In this document: in pieces, positions 18,016-28,816 of the stretch
Layout: every line of letters starts with the position of its first letter
Numbering within the stretch: position 1 is the first letter of the stretch
Origin: Deltaproteobacteria bacterium
GTDB taxonomy: Bacteria; Myxococcota_A; UBA9160; JAJDAL01
Direction of reading: 5' to 3'
Assembly (NCBI GenBank): GCA_029261875.1
Contig: JAJDAL010000055.1
Location: 1-42,239, forward strand
DNA: 42,239 bases
Notes under the pieces: model-generated
Told to the model about the DNA's origin: nothing
What the model saw: the letters and a program-made list of their open reading frames with translations, nothing else
Databases searched by the model: none
Made by a program: the position numbers and the translations under genes

Positions 18016-20601
18016 TCAACCCGTCGTGCTGAGGCTCGTACGGGCTTCGCCGAGAATGTCCCGGGCGGTGGAGTAGCGCAGCTTGCGCTCCTTCTGGAGG
18101 CAACGCGAGATGATGTTCACGAGCGCCTCGGGGAGTTCCGCGTTGATGTCTGCGGGACTCGGAGGCGGGGTGTGGACGTGGTGGTAGGGCACGTTGCCAT
18201 CCGGGAACGGCAGGCGCCCGGTGGCGAGTTCGAACAGCATCACGCCGAGGGAGTAGATGTCCGTGCGGTTGTCCACGTCGTGGCCCAGGGTCTGTTCGGG
18301 GCTCATGTAGTACGGCGTACCCGCCACCATGGTGGTGTTGTTCCGCACTCCCTCGAGCATCTTCGCCAACCCGAAGTCCATGATCTTGGCCTGTCGATCG
18401 TTGGTCCACATGGTGTTTCCGGTCTTGATGTCGCGGTGGACGATCTTCTTGTCGTGCGCGTAGGCCAGGGCTTCGCACATCTGGATCAGAACGTGGACCA
18501 CCATGCTGGGCGTGAGGATGCGACGACGACGCAACACTTCCTTGAGGGTATTCCCGTCGACGTACTCCATGGCGATGTAGTAGTCGCCGTCCTGCTCGCC
18601 GGCGTCGTAGATGGTCACGATGTTGGCGTGGTTGAGCTGCGCGGCGCTCTTGGCTTCGCGTAGGAAGTTCTTGAGGGCGAGCGAGTTTTCCTTGAGCGAC
18701 TCCGGGAGCACCTTGTAGGCCACGGGTCGGTCGAGGACCGTATCGCGCGCCTTGTAGACGATCCCCATGCCGCCGCGACCGAGTTCCGAGAGAATCTGAT
18801 AGCGCCCGGCTCCCTGGTTGGGCCGAGACAGGGCAGCGGCGGCCGTCATCGCGTGGGTCGTCACCGCGGTATCGGACGAATTCTGCAGGTTCTCCCGCGC
18901 GTTCTCGATGCGCTGCTCCACGTCCTCGAAGCTGTAGTCGATGGCGCGGATTTTTTCGTAGAGTTCGACGGCTTCACGGATGTCGCCGTGGACTTCGTAG
19001 ACCGTCGCCAACGTGTAATAGGCGTCGAGGTTGTCGCGCTCCATGGGGGAGTCCCCGATGGCCTGCCGGAGCTTCTTGATTGCCAGGGAGAGCATTCCCT
19101 TGGCGCGAAAGATGCCTCCGAGGAGCGCCGCCGCCCGGGTGAATTCCGGATGATCGGCCTCGACCTGCTGGAGCACGCGAATCGCCTCGTCATCGAGGCC
19201 CTGATCGTGAAAGATCTCGCCCGCTCGCAGATGCTTGCCCGCCTGCTCGAGCAGTTCCGCCTGCTGAACTTCATCGCCGATCTGCGCGAAGCAATCGGCG
19301 GCTTCGTCGAAGCGGTTGGCCCGCTTGAAGGCTTCCGCCGCGCGCGGGGCGTCGCCCGACGCCATGTACATCTCCGCGGCGAGGGCGAATTCGTCCGCGC
19401 TCTCGAAACACTCGCCCGCACGGCGAAAATCCTCGAGGCGGCGGAAGATGTCGCCCGCCGAACCGAAATCCTTGGCTTCGAAGAAATAGTTGGCCGCTTC
19501 CGCGTCCTCGCCCCGATCCCGGTGGTATTCCCCGAGGATCTGCGCGGCCGCGGGATGGCGGCCCAAACGCTTCAGTGCTTCGGCCGCTTGCAGGGGATCC
19601 CCGGCGTCGATGAAGAGCTCGGAGGCTTTCTCGTCATCGCCGATCTGCACGGCGACCTCCGCGGCTTCCGCAAAGCAACGCCCGGTTTCGAGAACCGCCA
19701 GGGCTTCGGGCAGGCGATCGGCCTTCTCGAAGAGGGTTCCGCATTGGACGATCATGGCTCTGAGCTGTTGGCTCTTCTTGCGGTCGTGGGAGCTGTTGCT
19801 CGCCCCGCGTTCTTCGACGATCACGCTGCGCAGACTGTCCGCGGCTTCGGACCAGCGCTCGCAGCGAATGAACGCCTGGGCGGCCTGGCGAAAGAAACCG
19901 ACTTCCTCGTAACACTGTCCGGCGCGGAAATCTTCGCCGGCCTTCTCGAGCATTTCGGCCGCCAGGATATTCTGACCGGATTTCGTGTAGCACTCCGCGG
20001 CCCGGACGAATTCTTCCTCGCCCGAAAAGAGCGTTCCCGCGTCCTCGAAGCGCCCGGCCCGCTCGAACAGCTCCGCGGCTTCGATCAGGTTTTCCTGCAT
20101 GGCGCGGATCTTTCCGGCTCGATGAAATTCTTCGCCTTGAATGAAGAGATCCGCGGCTTTGTCGAGCTGACCGATGTCGAGGAAGGTCTCGCCGGCCTCG
20201 ACGAGTTTCCCCTCGCGCGCCAGGGTCTGGCCGAGCTTCTCGACCCGGCGCAGCGCATTGCCGGTCAGTTGCGCGCTCCCCCCTTGGCCCTGCTGATCGA
20301 AACGCTCACGACGTCGGCGAGGGTAGATCGCGATCACGCAAAAGATGCCCCCCATGCCCGTGAAGCCCCAGCGGATCAACGGTCGCGTGAGCCCCGGAAC
20401 GAGTTCCGGCACCGTGAAGACCTGGCCCATACGGGCGTTGAGGGTCGGGAGCAGGCTTTCGAGCGCAGCGGAGCCGCGCTGATAAATCGGCGACTCCATG
20501 TCTCGGGTCAGTGACCACCCGATGACGCCAAGCGACAACAACGGGAGACCGATGACGAGCGCGACTAAGCGAGTGGCGAGCTTAACGATGGACAAGCGCA
20601 T
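18016..20601 (-). CDS. Membrane Ser/Thr protein kinase with N-terminal 13-residue-repeat solenoid
   Basis: An 861-residue protein. Hydrophobic segments at about 8-30 and 75-93 anchor it, followed by a basic RRRR stop. Residues 136-265 and 300-485 form an alpha-solenoid whose repeat is 13 residues (A-[AG]-x-x-[FLY]...). Two or three TPR-like units follow. Residues 599-856 are a Hanks-type kinase: Gly loop GRGGMG (608-613), Lys630 in VAYK, Glu649, HRD at 722-724 with Lys726 and Asn729 (HRDIKTGN), DFG at 742-744 and SPE at 767-769, so it should be active. Most bacterial kinases of this class place the catalytic domain first; here it is last. The ATG is preceded by GGAAGG. It precedes lpxC on the same strand, with no gene overlap. 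Confidence 0.9.
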   Translation of the reverse strand: MRLSIVKLATRLVALVIGLPLLSLGVIGWSLTRDMESPIYQRGSAALESLLPTLNARMGQVFTVPELVPGLTRPLIRWGFTGMGGIFCVIAIYPRRRRERFDQQGQGGSAQLTGNALRRVEKLGQTLAREGKLVEAGETFLDIGQLDKAADLFIQGEEFHRAGKIRAMQENLIEAAELFERAGRFEDAGTLFSGEEEFVRAAECYTKSGQNILAAEMLEKAGEDFRAGQCYEEVGFFRQAAQAFIRCERWSEAADSLRSVIVEERGASNSSHDRKKSQQLRAMIVQCGTLFEKADRLPEALAVLETGRCFAEAAEVAVQIGDDEKASELFIDAGDPLQAAEALKRLGRHPAAAQILGEYHRDRGEDAEAANYFFEAKDFGSAGDIFRRLEDFRRAGECFESADEFALAAEMYMASGDAPRAAEAFKRANRFDEAADCFAQIGDEVQQAELLEQAGKHLRAGEIFHDQGLDDEAIRVLQQVEADHPEFTRAAALLGGIFRAKGMLSLAIKKLRQAIGDSPMERDNLDAYYTLATVYEVHGDIREAVELYEKIRAIDYSFEDVEQRIENARENLQNSSDTAVTTHAMTAAAALSRPNQGAGRYQILSELGRGGMGIVYKARDTVLDRPVAYKVLPESLKENSLALKNFLREAKSAAQLNHANIVTIYDAGEQDGDYYIAMEYVDGNTLKEVLRRRRILTPSMVVHVLIQMCEALAYAHDKKIVHRDIKTGNTMWTNDRQAKIMDFGLAKMLEGVRNNTTMVAGTPYYMSPEQTLGHDVDNRTDIYSLGVMLFELATGRLPFPDGNVPYHHVHTPPPSPADINAELPEALVNIISRCLQKERKLRYSTARDILGEARTSLSTTG

Positions 20602-20681
20602 CCCTTCCGACGCCGCCCGGCAAGGGGGCGCAGCGGACTCTAACCCCGCGTTTATCGGACGTTTGGTGCCGCGCGTTGAGC

Positions 20682-21748
<1,067 letters not shown>

Positions 21749-21752
<4 letters not shown>

Positions 21753-22363
21753 CGGGAGAGCCCCCGCAGGGCCGCGCGAATCAAGCGTTCGATCTCGGGC
21801 TCTTCGCCGAGTTCGAGCATCGCCTGCTCCACCGCGCGTTCCGCCTGGCTGCGCCCGTAACCCAGATTGAGCAGGGCCGAGAGCGCCTGCTCGACACCGG
21901 AATTGGCTTGGAGCGCCGCGGCGCGCGGATTGGGCGACGCGATCTCTTCAGTGCTCGCGAAGGCGTCGATCCGGTCTCGCAGGTCCAACAGAATCCGCTC
22001 GGCGGTCTTGAGTCCGACGCCCGGAACCGCGCGCAAGGCCGCGACGTCTCCGGTGCGGATGGCGTTGATGAGGTCTTCGGGTGCGAGGCCCGAAAGGATC
22101 GTCTGGGCGAGTTTGGGTCCGACGCCGCTGGTCCGCAGCAGCAGCTCGAACAATCCGCGTTCCACGGATGTGCGGAATCCGAACAGTTGGAGCGCGTCTT
22201 CCCGCACATGGGTGTGAATCCGCAAGGAGACGGTCTTGCCCTCGTCGGGAAGTTCGTAGAAGGTGGTGACGGGGATGAAGACCGCATAGCCGACGCCGTT
22301 CACATCCAGCACGACGCTGGTCGGCGTCTTTTCGCGCAGCACGCCTTCGAGGTAGGCGATCAC
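21749..22363 (-). CDS. ruvA: Holliday junction DNA-binding protein RuvA
   Basis: RuvA binds the four-way junction and loads RuvB. The 204-residue frame starts at GTG 22361-22363 (VIAYLEGVLREKTP), overlapping the ruvC stop as GTGA. An OB fold occupies about 1-64, two helix-hairpin-helix motifs follow (LRTSGVGPKLAQTIL and LRAVPGVGLKTAERIL), and the C-terminal RuvB-binding domain contains ALLNLGYGRSQAERAV. The frame is open 35 codons further upstream, but that stretch is antisense-like sequence inside ruvC and lacks family similarity. Confidence 0.96.
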
Positions 22364-22911
22364 CGCGCCCGCCGGACGACGAAGGACGGGGCGCGCGCGC
22401 GCCGGCGCCGCCCGCTCGTGTTGCGGGTCAAATCGAGACCGCGCAGCTTGGCGGAGTTGACGTGGCAAATCGCCGCCGCGAGCGCGTCCGCGGCGTCCGC
22501 AGCCGGTCTCCCTTCGAGTTCGAGCAGGCGCGCGACCATGAACTGCACCTGTCGTTTCTCTGCGTTTCCCGTTCCCACCACGGCTTTCTTGATCTCTCGG
22601 GGCGACAGTTCGTGGACCGAAACGCCGCGCGACGCCACGGCGGCGAGTGCGACGCCGCGCGCTTGACCGAGCACCAACGCCGAGCGCGCGCTCGTGCCGA
22701 CGAAAGCCCGCTCTACGACCGCTGCGTCGGGTTGGTGGGCCTCGATCACTGCCAGCAATTCGGCGTGAAGTTGGGCCAAGCGCCGCTCCATCCCGTCCGC
22801 ACGCCCCAGACGCAGCACACCGTGGGCCACGTGGACGACGCGACCTTCCCGACGCTCGATTACGCCGTAGCCCGTTGCGTTGGAACCGGGATCGATACCC
22901 AGGATGCGCAT
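22360..22911 (-). CDS. ruvC: Holliday junction resolvase RuvC
   Basis: RuvC cuts Holliday junctions. The 183-residue protein starts MRILGIDPGSNATGYG. Catalytic acids are Asp7, Glu67 (VVERAFVG), Asp139 and Asp142 (ADAADALAAAICH). The C-terminus has an Arg-rich extension (GRRRRARAP) past the usual end. I place the start at ATG 22909-22911; the frame continues far upstream but only antisense to its neighbour. It is the first gene of ruvCAB and lies 37 bp after the yebC-type gene. Confidence 0.95.
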   Translation of the reverse strand: MRILGIDPGSNATGYGVIERREGRVVHVAHGVLRLGRADGMERRLAQLHAELLAVIEAHQPDAAVVERAFVGTSARSALVLGQARGVALAAVASRGVSVHELSPREIKKAVVGTGNAEKRQVQFMVARLLELEGRPAADAADALAAAICHVNSAKLRGLDLTRNTSGRRRRARAPSFVVRRAR

Positions 22912-22948
22912 GCGCGAAGTCCCCCCCAGGACACGAAGCACTGCAAAA

Positions 22949-23695
<747 letters not shown>

Positions 23696-23835
23696 GGATC
23701 CAACGTAGCGAACGCGAGCCGCCGTCGTGTTGCGCCGGGAACCGACTGAAACCCGGTTTGGGGGGTTTCGGTCTCGGCAGCGCGTGTGGAATTCATCTGC
23801 TGGAGAAGGTTCGCTGGAGCACCTATCCTGCGCGC

Positions 23836-25947
23836 GTGCACCGACCCGGTCGATCCACCACATCTCTGGCACTCCTCATCGCGGGGCTCCTCGGCCTATT
23901 GGCCTGCAGTTCCGAGGACCCGCCGCCGCCGGCCCCGTCCACGGCGGATGCGCCGAACGTCAAGACCGTCGCCGCCGATGGACACGATGGACACGCCCAC
24001 CCGCCGCGCCAGCCCATGCCGGCCTTCGAAGGTTGGAATCTCCAGGGCGAAAAGGTTTCGATCTCTTCGCTGATTGGAAAGCGGCTGCTGCTGGTGGTCT
24101 TCAATCCGGAAACGCCGGAAGGCGCTGCAGCGGCCAAAGGCGCCAACGCACTCGCCCCCCTGGCCGGCGATCACAATTTTCAGATCCTCGGCGTGGGGAC
24201 CGCGATTCCGCGCAACTCGATCGAGCGATTCGTGCGCGAAGAGAAGATCGCCTACCCGGTTCTCGACGACTCCAGCTCGAACATCGCGGCCCGGCTCGGG
24301 CTGCCCGCCATCTCGCGGCGGGCGGGTCGACCGGTTCCGGCACTGATCTTCCGGGTGGACGCCGAGGGCAACATCGCCGGCGTACTCGGAAATTTCCTGC
24401 CCTCGGATCCCCAGGCGGGCGTCGAACGGGAGCTGCGCAACCAGCTTCGCTTGCCCGCAGCCGAAGGGGCCGAAGCCGCGGATGCGGGTCCCCTGGCGCC
24501 GGACTTCACCACCTCGCGACTCGACGGCGACGAACCCTTTACGTTCTCGAGCCTCAAGGGCCGACCCGTCGTACTGATTTTCTTCCTCCATACTTGCCCG
24601 CATTGCCACCGCGCACTCAACTTCCTCAAGGAGGAACTCCCCCGTATCCCCGAAGCCGCGCGGCCGGAGCTGATCGGCATTTCGGTACAGGACCGCGTCT
24701 ACGCGGTGCGCCAACGACTCAAAGACGAAGGTCTCGATTTCTTCACGGTCCTGCGCGACCCGGACGATGCCCTGCAACGCCAATACGGCGTGCTCGGCGC
24801 CATCCCGGTCACGTTCCTGATCGACGCCAACGGCGCGATCGTGAGCCGGACCGATGGCTGGCGGGAAGATCGCGACCCGGCCCTCACGCGCATGCGCTTG
24901 GCGTCGATCTCGAAACAACCCGTTCCCATGCTGCTTCATCAAACCGGTTTCAGCGGCAACGAGTTCTGCTCCGTGTGTCACACGGCGGAGACTGAAACCT
25001 GGGAACTCACGCGCCATGCCAGCGCCTTCGACACCCTGGTCGAACACGGCGCGGATACGGACACGAAGTGCGTGGGTTGCCACGTGGTGGGCTTCGAAAA
25101 GAAGGGGGGCTACGAGATCCATCCCCCGACGCCCCATTTCGAAGATGTGGGTTGTGAATCGTGCCACGGGCGCGGCGGCCCCCACTTGTCGCCCGGCTTC
25201 GTATCCAAAGAAAGTTATGAGTCCGCCTGCGTGGCATGCCACGACGCGAAGCATTCCCTCGCGTTCGAATACACCTCGTTCCTCGGGCGCGTTTCCCACG
25301 GTGCCAACGCCTACCTGCTGAACCTCCCCGCCGAGGAGCGCGACAAATTGCTCGCCGAACGCGGGGTGCGCCGCACGAGCGTATTGCCCACCAATGCCGC
25401 CTATGTGGGCTCCGACGCCTGCCAAGCGTGCCACGCCAAGGAATTCGAAACCTGGTCCAACAACCCCCACGCAAACGCCGTCGCGACCCTCGACAAGAAG
25501 GGTGAAGCCGGCAACGCCGCTTGCCTCCAGTGCCACACCACCGGCTTCGGTCTCGAGGGAGGCTTCCCCGAGGACGCGGCGCCGGCAGCGCACCCGGACC
25601 TGGCACGCGTGGGCTGCGAATCCTGCCACGGCCCCGGTGGGGCCCATGTGGGCGCGGACGCCAAGCGCGTCGGAACCATCGTTTCCCTCGGCGACAAGTG
25701 CGATTCCTGCGCGGTCTTGAAGATCTGCGGAGCGTGCCACGACGACGCCAACGACCCGGGCTTCGAATTCGAGGTCATGGACAAGATCGAGAAGCTGCGA
25801 CACGGAACCATCGAGCCCGCCGCCGGCTTGCCCGACAAGTCCGCGGCCGGAAAACGCGCCGCCCACCGCTGGCTCGCCCACGGACCCAGCGCCCCCAATG
25901 AACTCGCCCTGCTCGAACACGCTTTCGCGGTAAGCGAAGGAAGCTGA
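23836..25947 (+). CDS. Lipoprotein fusing two TlpA/thioredoxin-like domains to an octaheme cytochrome c
   Basis: Start at GTG 23836 gives a lipoprotein signal ending LLGLLAC (lipid-attached Cys24); a TTG 78 bases upstream is a weaker choice. Domain 1 (about 60-200) has a peroxiredoxin/TlpA fold pattern but no active-site cysteines (FNPETPEGA). Domain 2 (about 220-355) carries CPHC at 254-257, followed by His258. The C-terminal half has eight CxxCH heme sites at Cys378, 412, 440, 465, 529, 563, 594 and 631. They fall into two similar tetraheme halves (CxxCH...CxGCH...GCESCHG...CxACH), so an internal duplication is likely. A CDSC at 622 lacks the His. The halves resemble cytochrome c554-type proteins. 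The likely place is the periplasmic face of a membrane, handling electrons or thiols. Confidence 0.88.
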   Translation: MHRPGRSTTSLALLIAGLLGLLACSSEDPPPPAPSTADAPNVKTVAADGHDGHAHPPRQPMPAFEGWNLQGEKVSISSLIGKRLLLVVFNPETPEGAAAAKGANALAPLAGDHNFQILGVGTAIPRNSIERFVREEKIAYPVLDDSSSNIAARLGLPAISRRAGRPVPALIFRVDAEGNIAGVLGNFLPSDPQAGVERELRNQLRLPAAEGAEAADAGPLAPDFTTSRLDGDEPFTFSSLKGRPVVLIFFLHTCPHCHRALNFLKEELPRIPEAARPELIGISVQDRVYAVRQRLKDEGLDFFTVLRDPDDALQRQYGVLGAIPVTFLIDANGAIVSRTDGWREDRDPALTRMRLASISKQPVPMLLHQTGFSGNEFCSVCHTAETETWELTRHASAFDTLVEHGADTDTKCVGCHVVGFEKKGGYEIHPPTPHFEDVGCESCHGRGGPHLSPGFVSKESYESACVACHDAKHSLAFEYTSFLGRVSHGANAYLLNLPAEERDKLLAERGVRRTSVLPTNAAYVGSDACQACHAKEFETWSNNPHANAVATLDKKGEAGNAACLQCHTTGFGLEGGFPEDAAPAAHPDLARVGCESCHGPGGAHVGADAKRVGTIVSLGDKCDSCAVLKICGACHDDANDPGFEFEVMDKIEKLRHGTIEPAAGLPDKSAAGKRAAHRWLAHGPSAPNELALLEHAFAVSEGS

Positions 25948-25949
25948 AC

Positions 25950-26729
25950 TTGGGCTCCCTCAACAAGGAAGCGACCGACATCCTTGCGGCTTCGCGCGCC
26001 TGGATCGCCGAGTTCGCCGAGGAAGGCATCGAGGGCTTCGAACGCGAAGCCGTTCCCAGTGCACCCTTGGCGCCCCCCCCATCCAGCGAGGCGACACCGG
26101 TCTCGGACGTGGCGCAGGTCGCCGCAGCGGATCCTTTACCCGGCAGCCTCGACGCACCCAACTGGCCCGAGCAACCGACGCTCGAGCAAGTGCGCGCAAG
26201 CCTCGGAGATTGCACGCGCTGCCGCCTGAGTGAGCAGCGCACACAAATCGTCTTTCACGACGGCAACCCCAACGCGGACCTGATGTTCGTAGGCGAGGGG
26301 CCGGGCGAGCAGGAAGATCTCCGCGGGATTCCCTTTTGTGGCCGTGCGGGGGAGCTTCTCACCAGCATGATCGAGAAGGGGCTCGGTATCTCACGCAGTG
26401 ACGTGTACATCTGCAACATCGTGAAATGCCGCCCGCCGAAAAACCGCACCCCCATGGCGGATGAAGTTTCCACCTGCCGACCGTTTCTCGACGGGCAGAT
26501 CGCGGCCGTGCGGCCGAAGGTCATCGTCGCGCTCGGGAAACCCGCGTCGAGTTTGTTGCTCGGTCGCGACATCGCGATCACGCGGGTACGGGGAACGTGG
26601 CAGGAATATCGCGGCATCCCGGTGATGCCGACCTTCCACCCGGCCTTCATTCTTCGCCAATACACGGCGGAGAACCGCCGATTGGTATGGGAAGACCTGA
26701 AGGCGGCGCTCGCGCGCAGTCAGGCTTAG
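25950..26729 (+). CDS. Family 4 uracil-DNA glycosylase (Fe-S)
   Basis: This enzyme removes uracil from DNA. The first ~75 residues are a variable acidic/Pro-rich leader. The catalytic domain follows: iron-sulphur ligands CTRC, then NIVKC and VSTC; active-site stretch GEGPGEQED; GIPFCGRAGELL; and the HPA motif in PTFHPAFIL. All four cluster cysteines are present. The start is TTG at 25950-25952, two bases after the cytochrome stop and with GGAAG upstream, so the two genes are probably co-transcribed. An ATG start is not available in the right place. It is convergent with purE. Confidence 0.9.
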   Translation: MGSLNKEATDILAASRAWIAEFAEEGIEGFEREAVPSAPLAPPPSSEATPVSDVAQVAAADPLPGSLDAPNWPEQPTLEQVRASLGDCTRCRLSEQRTQIVFHDGNPNADLMFVGEGPGEQEDLRGIPFCGRAGELLTSMIEKGLGISRSDVYICNIVKCRPPKNRTPMADEVSTCRPFLDGQIAAVRPKVIVALGKPASSLLLGRDIAITRVRGTWQEYRGIPVMPTFHPAFILRQYTAENRRLVWEDLKAALARSQA

Positions 26730-26741
26730 GGTCCGCCCGCT

Positions 26742-27272
26742 CTAATAGGGTGTTTCGGGAACCGCGGCGCTCTGTTTTTCGCGAAACTCCGCCAAGCGTT
26801 TGCGAACCTGATCGTCGTGGCGCGCAAAGAACGCCGCCGCCAGGAGCGCCGCATTCTTGGCGCCCGAAGATCCCACCGCCAGGGTCCCAACCGGAATGCC
26901 GCCGGGCATCTGCACCGTGGCCAGCAGCGCGTCGAACCCCTGAAGGGCCGAACTCGCGATCGGAACACCCAACACCGGAATCAAGGTCTGCGCCGCCGTC
27001 ACGCCCGCCAGGTGCGCCGCATGCCCGGCGCCGCAAATCAGGCACTCGACTCCGCGATCTTCCGCCGTCCGCAGATACTCGGTCAATCGCTCGGGCGTGC
27101 GGTGGGCGGAGATCACCCGGGCCTCCCAGGGAATCTCGAGGTTCTCCAACGCCTGGGCCGCGGCCTTCATGATCGGCCAGTCCGAAGCACTGCCCATCAA
27201 GATCCCGACCCGGGGGTTTTCGTGCCGCACCTGCGTCAGGTCCGTCTCTTTTGCGCTCTTCGAATCCACCAC
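26742..27272 (-). CDS. purE: N5-carboxyaminoimidazole ribonucleotide mutase
   Basis: PurE rearranges N5-CAIR to CAIR in purine synthesis. The 176 residues contain the active-site loop MGSASDWPIMKAA, the HRTPERLTEY stretch, CGAGHAAHLAGV and the QMPGGIPVGTLAVG loop. Start is set at GTG 27270-27272 because AAGGAGG lies eight bases upstream, the strongest Shine-Dalgarno sequence in the window; the frame is open 14 codons further. No purK is adjacent. It is divergent from aroE across 74 bp. Confidence 0.95.
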   Translation of the reverse strand: MVDSKSAKETDLTQVRHENPRVGILMGSASDWPIMKAAAQALENLEIPWEARVISAHRTPERLTEYLRTAEDRGVECLICGAGHAAHLAGVTAAQTLIPVLGVPIASSALQGFDALLATVQMPGGIPVGTLAVGSSGAKNAALLAAAFFARHDDQVRKRLAEFREKQSAAVPETPY

Positions 27273-27346
27273 GTCCAAAGCCTCCTTGGCGCCGCAGTGT
27301 AGCGCGCGCCGCACCGCACGCGGCCGAGTCCCGCTATTCTTCTCGC

Positions 27347-28159
27347 GTGCGCATCACACCCAATACGGATGTTTGCGGCATCGTGCTCCACCCGGTGGGA
27401 CACACCCGCTCCCCCGCCATGCACAACGCCGCCTTCGCAGCGCTCGGCATCGATGCCGTCTACGCCGCCTTCGACGTTCCTCCCGAGCGCCTGGGCGACG
27501 CCGTACGCGGTGCCCGCGCCTTGGGCATTCGCCAGCTCGCGGTCTCGATCCCCCACAAGGTCGCCGTCATGGAACACCTCGACGAAGTGGACGCCACCGC
27601 GCGGCAGATCGGCGCGGTCAATACCGTCACCCGCCAAGGCGATCGCCTGATCGGTTCCAATACGGATTGGATCGGAGCGATCCAAGCCCTCGAACGCGAG
27701 CGCAAACTCGCCGGTACGCGCGCCGTGGTCCTGGGTGCCGGCGGTGCGGCGCGCGCCCTGGTGTACGGACTCGTGGAACGCGGCGCCGAGGTCGTCATCT
27801 TGAACCGCACGCCGGCTCGCGCGCAAAGACTCGCCGAAGAGTTTTCGGCTGCGGGGTACGGCGCGTTGTCGACCCTCGGCGACCATCCGTGTGATGTTCT
27901 CGTCAATACGACGAGTGTCGGCCTTCGCAGCGATGAGAGCCCGGTCGACCCGGCGGCATTGCCCAAAACGGCACTGGTGATGGATTCGGTCTATGACCCG
28001 ATCGAGACGCGATTACTGCGAGATGCCAAACAACGGGGCGCGCAAACGCTGTCGGGGAAATGGATGCTCGTCTACCAGGCAGCGGAGCAGATTCGTTTGT
28101 GGACGAACCGAGAGGCGTCCGTCGACATCCTGTCGCAAGCCTTCGATGCAGCCAAGTAG
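27347..28159 (+). CDS. aroE: Shikimate dehydrogenase
   Basis: AroE reduces 3-dehydroshikimate with NADPH. The 270 residues start at GTG 27347. The shikimate-binding loop GHTRSPAMHNAAF, catalytic Lys71 in SIPHKVAV and Asp107 in NTDWIGA are present, as are the nucleotide loop VLGAGGAARA and NRTPARA, which binds the phosphate of NADPH. The C-terminal SVYDPIETRLL and QAAEQIRLW motifs are also seen. The gene stands alone between purE and the convergent ferredoxin gene. Confidence 0.95.
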   Translation: MRITPNTDVCGIVLHPVGHTRSPAMHNAAFAALGIDAVYAAFDVPPERLGDAVRGARALGIRQLAVSIPHKVAVMEHLDEVDATARQIGAVNTVTRQGDRLIGSNTDWIGAIQALERERKLAGTRAVVLGAGGAARALVYGLVERGAEVVILNRTPARAQRLAEEFSAAGYGALSTLGDHPCDVLVNTTSVGLRSDESPVDPAALPKTALVMDSVYDPIETRLLRDAKQRGAQTLSGKWMLVYQAAEQIRLWTNREASVDILSQAFDAAK

Positions 28160-28193
28160 AGGAAACGAGCCGGTCCGGTCGGAGAAGCTGCGA

Positions 28194-28547
28194 TCAGCCG
28201 TCGTAGCCCCACTTTTCCTTGTTCTTCTGGACTTCATCCGCCGACGGGCGAGCCTTTTCTTCCTTCTCGGGAACCACGAAGGAATCTTTGGTCTCGAGGA
28301 TCTGTGCGTTGAGCGCGATGTCGCCGTTGAATGTGCCCGGAACCTGCTCGTCTTCGAAGATGGCTTCCCAGGGACATTCGGGTTCGCAGACACCGCAGTT
28401 GATGCACTCTTCGGGATCGATGTAGAGCTGATCCGGGAACGCTTCTTTGTCTTTTCCGGTGTACTCGTAGATGCAATCCACGGGACACACTTCGACGCAG
28501 CTCATGTCGACACAGTCGCGACAAAGACTCGTGATCACCCAGGCCAT
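28194..28547 (-). CDS. fdxA: Seven-iron type ferredoxin (3Fe-4S / 4Fe-4S)
   Basis: A 117-residue electron carrier of the Azotobacter FdI kind. Cysteines at 9, 12, 17, 21, 25 and 48, 51, 54, 58 match the FdI order (CxxCxxxxCxxxCPVDC ... CxxCxxCxxxCP). Nine cysteines are present, as in FdI. An insert lengthens the stretch between the two halves (YTGKDKEAFPDQLYIDPEE), and a Lys/Glu-rich tail follows. Start is ATG 28545-28547 with AGGGGAA upstream. It follows rpmG and rplX on the same strand and may share their transcript. Its redox partner is unknown. Confidence 0.88.
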   Translation of the reverse strand: MAWVITSLCRDCVDMSCVEVCPVDCIYEYTGKDKEAFPDQLYIDPEECINCGVCEPECPWEAIFEDEQVPGTFNGDIALNAQILETKDSFVVPEKEEKARPSADEVQKNKEKWGYDG

Positions 28548-28616
28548 CGATATTCCCCTATGTACTCTCTCTAGTCCCGACTCGAATTCCACATCGAGCT
28601 CAGTCTCGAGGATCGC

Positions 28617-28784
28617 CTACTTGAGCTTCGTCTCCTTGTAGAGGACGTGCTTGCGGACGACGGGATCATACTTCTTAAATTCGAGCTTGTGCGGCGTCGA
28701 GGTCTTGTTTTTGACCGTCGTATAAAAATGCCCGGTCCCCGCGGACGACTCGAGCTTGATCTTTTCGCGCTTTCCCTTGGCCAT
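28617..28784 (-). CDS. rpmG: 50S ribosomal protein L33, zinc-free form
   Basis: A 55-residue protein, MAKGKREKIKLESSAGTGHF..., ending VLYKETKLK. It matches L33 through the FYTTVKNKT and KLEFKKYDPVVRKHV stretches. The CxxC pairs of the zinc-binding form are absent, so this is the zinc-independent version. The gene is too short for routine frame calls. It lies 32 bp downstream of rplX. L33 usually sits near a tRNA gene, secE or rpmB; none is here. Confidence 0.93.
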   Translation of the reverse strand: MAKGKREKIKLESSAGTGHFYTTVKNKTSTPHKLEFKKYDPVVRKHVLYKETKLK

Positions 28785-28816
28785 TTCTTTACCTCAAAAT
28801 CTCGTTTGGCAACGAA

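Noticed and set aside
18853..20514. Open frame of about 550 codons on the plus strand opposite the kinase gene
   Set aside because: It is an exact antisense shadow of the repeat-rich solenoid. The repeated codons keep the opposite frame open, and it has no recognisable domain.
25777..25800. Ninth c-type heme site at CDSC (residues 622-625 of the cytochrome fusion)
   Set aside because: The motif is followed by Ala and not His, so it does not meet the CxxCH rule. It may be a structural disulphide.
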